Below are positions 62,946 through 64,000 of a stretch of 64,000 nt of DNA, one piece after another. The stretch lies in NCBI RefSeq assembly GCF_010365055.1, contig NZ_JAAFHA010000001.1:62001-126000 (forward strand), given 5' to 3'. The stretch is from Rhodoferax sp. (GTDB taxonomy: Bacteria > Pseudomonadota > Gammaproteobacteria > Burkholderiales > Burkholderiaceae_C). Both the position numbers and the translations under genes were made by a program. Position 1 is the first letter of the stretch. Each line of letters begins with the position of its first letter. The notes beneath the pieces are model-generated. The model saw only the letters and a program-made list of their open reading frames with translations. It made no database searches and had not been told where the DNA came from.

Positions 62946-63475
62946 GCCAGGCTCTCCTGGTGGTAGTCAAAACGGTCTTGGTTGGCCAGCAGCCAGTCCG
63001 CAAGCGCCTCGGCATCGTTGAGGTCCAGCACCGGGCGCAAGGTCGCGTGCGGCAGTTGATCAGGTGAATCGGTGGCAATGGCGACGATGAAGTCGTCGTC
63101 CATGTAGCGCGCCGGTTGCCTGGCCTGCGCCCGCCAGACCTCCACCTTGAGCAAATCCGAGTCTTTGAAACCTTCGACCAGCACCCAGTCCACACCCTCG
63201 TAGAGTTCGGCAATCAATTGATGCACCGAGAGTTGTGCCGCTTGCTCAAACTCGCGCATCAGCGCCAGCCGTTTGCTTGACGCCACCACCACTTCAAAGG
63301 CACCGGCCTCACGGTGGCGATAGGTGTCTTTTCCCGCATGGTCAATGTCAAAATGATGGTGGGCATGCTTGACCACCGACACCCGCAGTCCCTTGCGCCG
63401 CAACGCCGGAATCAGCCGCTCCACCAGCGTGGTTTTGCCGGAGCCGGAAAATCCGGCAAAACCGACCACCTTCAT
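62942..63475 (-). CDS. mobB: molybdopterin-guanine dinucleotide biosynthesis adaptor protein
   Basis: A 177-residue GTP-binding protein with a P-loop at 7-14 (GFSGSGKT), followed by VSVVKHAHHHFDIDHAGKDTYRHREAGA, the MobB signature. It supports MobA in forming the bis-MGD cofactor. The start overlaps the thrC stop (ATGA), and the stop overlaps moeA. Placement of mobB-moeA-moaD after thrC is common in Burkholderiales. Confidence 0.94.
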   Translation of the reverse strand: MKVVGFAGFSGSGKTTLVERLIPALRRKGLRVSVVKHAHHHFDIDHAGKDTYRHREAGAFEVVVASSKRLALMREFEQAAQLSVHQLIAELYEGVDWVLVEGFKDSDLLKVEVWRAQARQPARYMDDDFIVAIATDSPDQLPHATLRPVLDLNDAEALADWLLANQDRFDYHQESLA

Positions 63476-64000
63476 GCGCAGTGCTCGGCAATGTAGGCCT
63501 TGACGGCCCCCACATCAGCCGCCATGCGGGTCACGCGCTTGGGCAAGGCTTCGATGCCGACAAATTTGGCTGGGCGATCCGGCTCCCGCCCAATCGCCTC
63601 CACAATCGTGGCGGCAAACTTGATCGGCAAGGCGGTCTCCATCACGATCATCGGCACCCCCGGCTGCAGATGTTCACGCGCCACCTTGACGCCGTCTGCG
63701 GTGTGCGTGTCGATCAGCATGCCAAAGCGCTCGAAGCTGTCTTTGATGGTGGCGAGGCGATCCGCATGGGTGCTCTGGCCGCTCTGAAAGCCATAGCGCA
63801 AAGTGGTCTGGTTAAAGGCCGGGTGCTGACTCAAATCAAAGCGGCCAGTGCGGGCCAGCGCATCCCCAAACAAGGCCTTGACCCGGGCCCCATCGCGGCC
63901 CAGCAGGTCAAACACGAAGCGCTCAAAGTTGGATGCCTTCGAGATGTCCATCGACGGACTCGATGTCTCGTGCGTGTCGGCGCTCGTACGCACGCGGTAG
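63472..64000 (-). CDS. thrC: threonine synthase, C-terminal part
   Basis: The last 176 codons of thrC; the N-terminus with the PLP lysine is outside the window, since the frame is open to 64000. It begins inside YRVRTSADTHETSSPSMDISKASNFERFVFDLLGRDG, the well-known segment of the long ThrC type, and continues DSFERFGMLIDTHTADGVKVA and VMETALPIKFAATIVEAIG. The enzyme converts O-phosphohomoserine to threonine. The stop overlaps mobB, so the Moco genes are probably read from the thrC promoter. Confidence 0.95.
   Translation of the reverse strand, partial: YRVRTSADTHETSSPSMDISKASNFERFVFDLLGRDGARVKALFGDALARTGRFDLSQHPAFNQTTLRYGFQSGQSTHADRLATIKDSFERFGMLIDTHTADGVKVAREHLQPGVPMIVMETALPIKFAATIVEAIGREPDRPAKFVGIEALPKRVTRMAADVGAVKAYIAEHCA

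Overview
The window looks like chromosomal DNA of a facultatively anaerobic betaproteobacterium of the Comamonadaceae, most like Rhodoferax or Polaromonas. This is inferred from high GC, the style of the proteins, a complete cbb3 oxidase locus with an FNR gene, a SWIB/histone-like protein, a GdhA of the betaproteobacterial type and many copies of a short dispersed repeat ending in GGGGCTAGAGCC that I associate with this family. No rRNA, tRNA, CRISPR array, prophage or complete insertion sequence was seen. Both ends cut genes: a beta-CASP metallo-hydrolase at the left and threonine synthase (thrC) at the right.

Left part (1-16.9 kb). A divergent pair made of an iron-dependent alcohol dehydrogenase and a large protein whose C-terminal half resembles cyanobacterial acyl-ACP reductase shares a 190-bp promoter region containing a perfect 24-bp palindrome. 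Two copies of a ~66-bp direct repeat bracket the pair. A VIT1/CCC1 metal transporter, a PEP-CTERM secreted protein with a toroid-like fold and a TPR protein follow. Next come trhO, a nitronate monooxygenase, an acyl-CoA dehydrogenase with etfBA (fatty-acid or branched-chain acyl oxidation), an EamA exporter, an RraA-like protein and a SWIB-domain protein with a lysine/alanine-rich tail.

Middle (17-37.5 kb). A dipeptide ABC transporter operon (dppBCDFA) is followed by an Hsp70-like ATPase, a UvrD-type helicase, a small membrane protein, thpR, a YedK/HMCES-type protein, an MFS transporter, a His-rich DMT exporter beside a small zinc-ribbon protein, dusA, and a three-gene MacAB-like export operon (ATPase, FtsX-type permease, adaptor).

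Microaerobic respiration island (37.5-48.9 kb). Reading leftwards: ccoI, ccoS, ccoN, ccoO, ccoQ, ccoP, ccoG, fixH and a small membrane protein. Then fnr (opposite strand), hemN and a TauE/SafE-type membrane protein. FNR-type sites before fnr and between ccoI and uspA suggest control by oxygen through the FNR encoded here.

Right part (48.9-64 kb). A MatB-like malonyl-CoA synthetase, an enoyl-CoA hydratase, lgt, an internally deleted methyltransferase, ilvD, an exported helix-hairpin-helix protein, gdhA, clpB with a heat-shock promoter, a conserved hypothetical, and the molybdenum-cofactor set thrC-mobB-moeA-moaD / moaE. moaD and moaE are separated by a 414-bp element with inverted, hairpin-forming ends.

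The most unusual points are the acyl-ACP-reductase/alcohol-dehydrogenase pair with its palindrome and flanking repeats, the dispersed repeat that supplies stop codons and in-frame peptide segments to genes (trhO, nitronate monooxygenase, lgt, enoyl-CoA hydratase, moeA, an EamA gene), and the hairpin-ended element between moaE and moaD.
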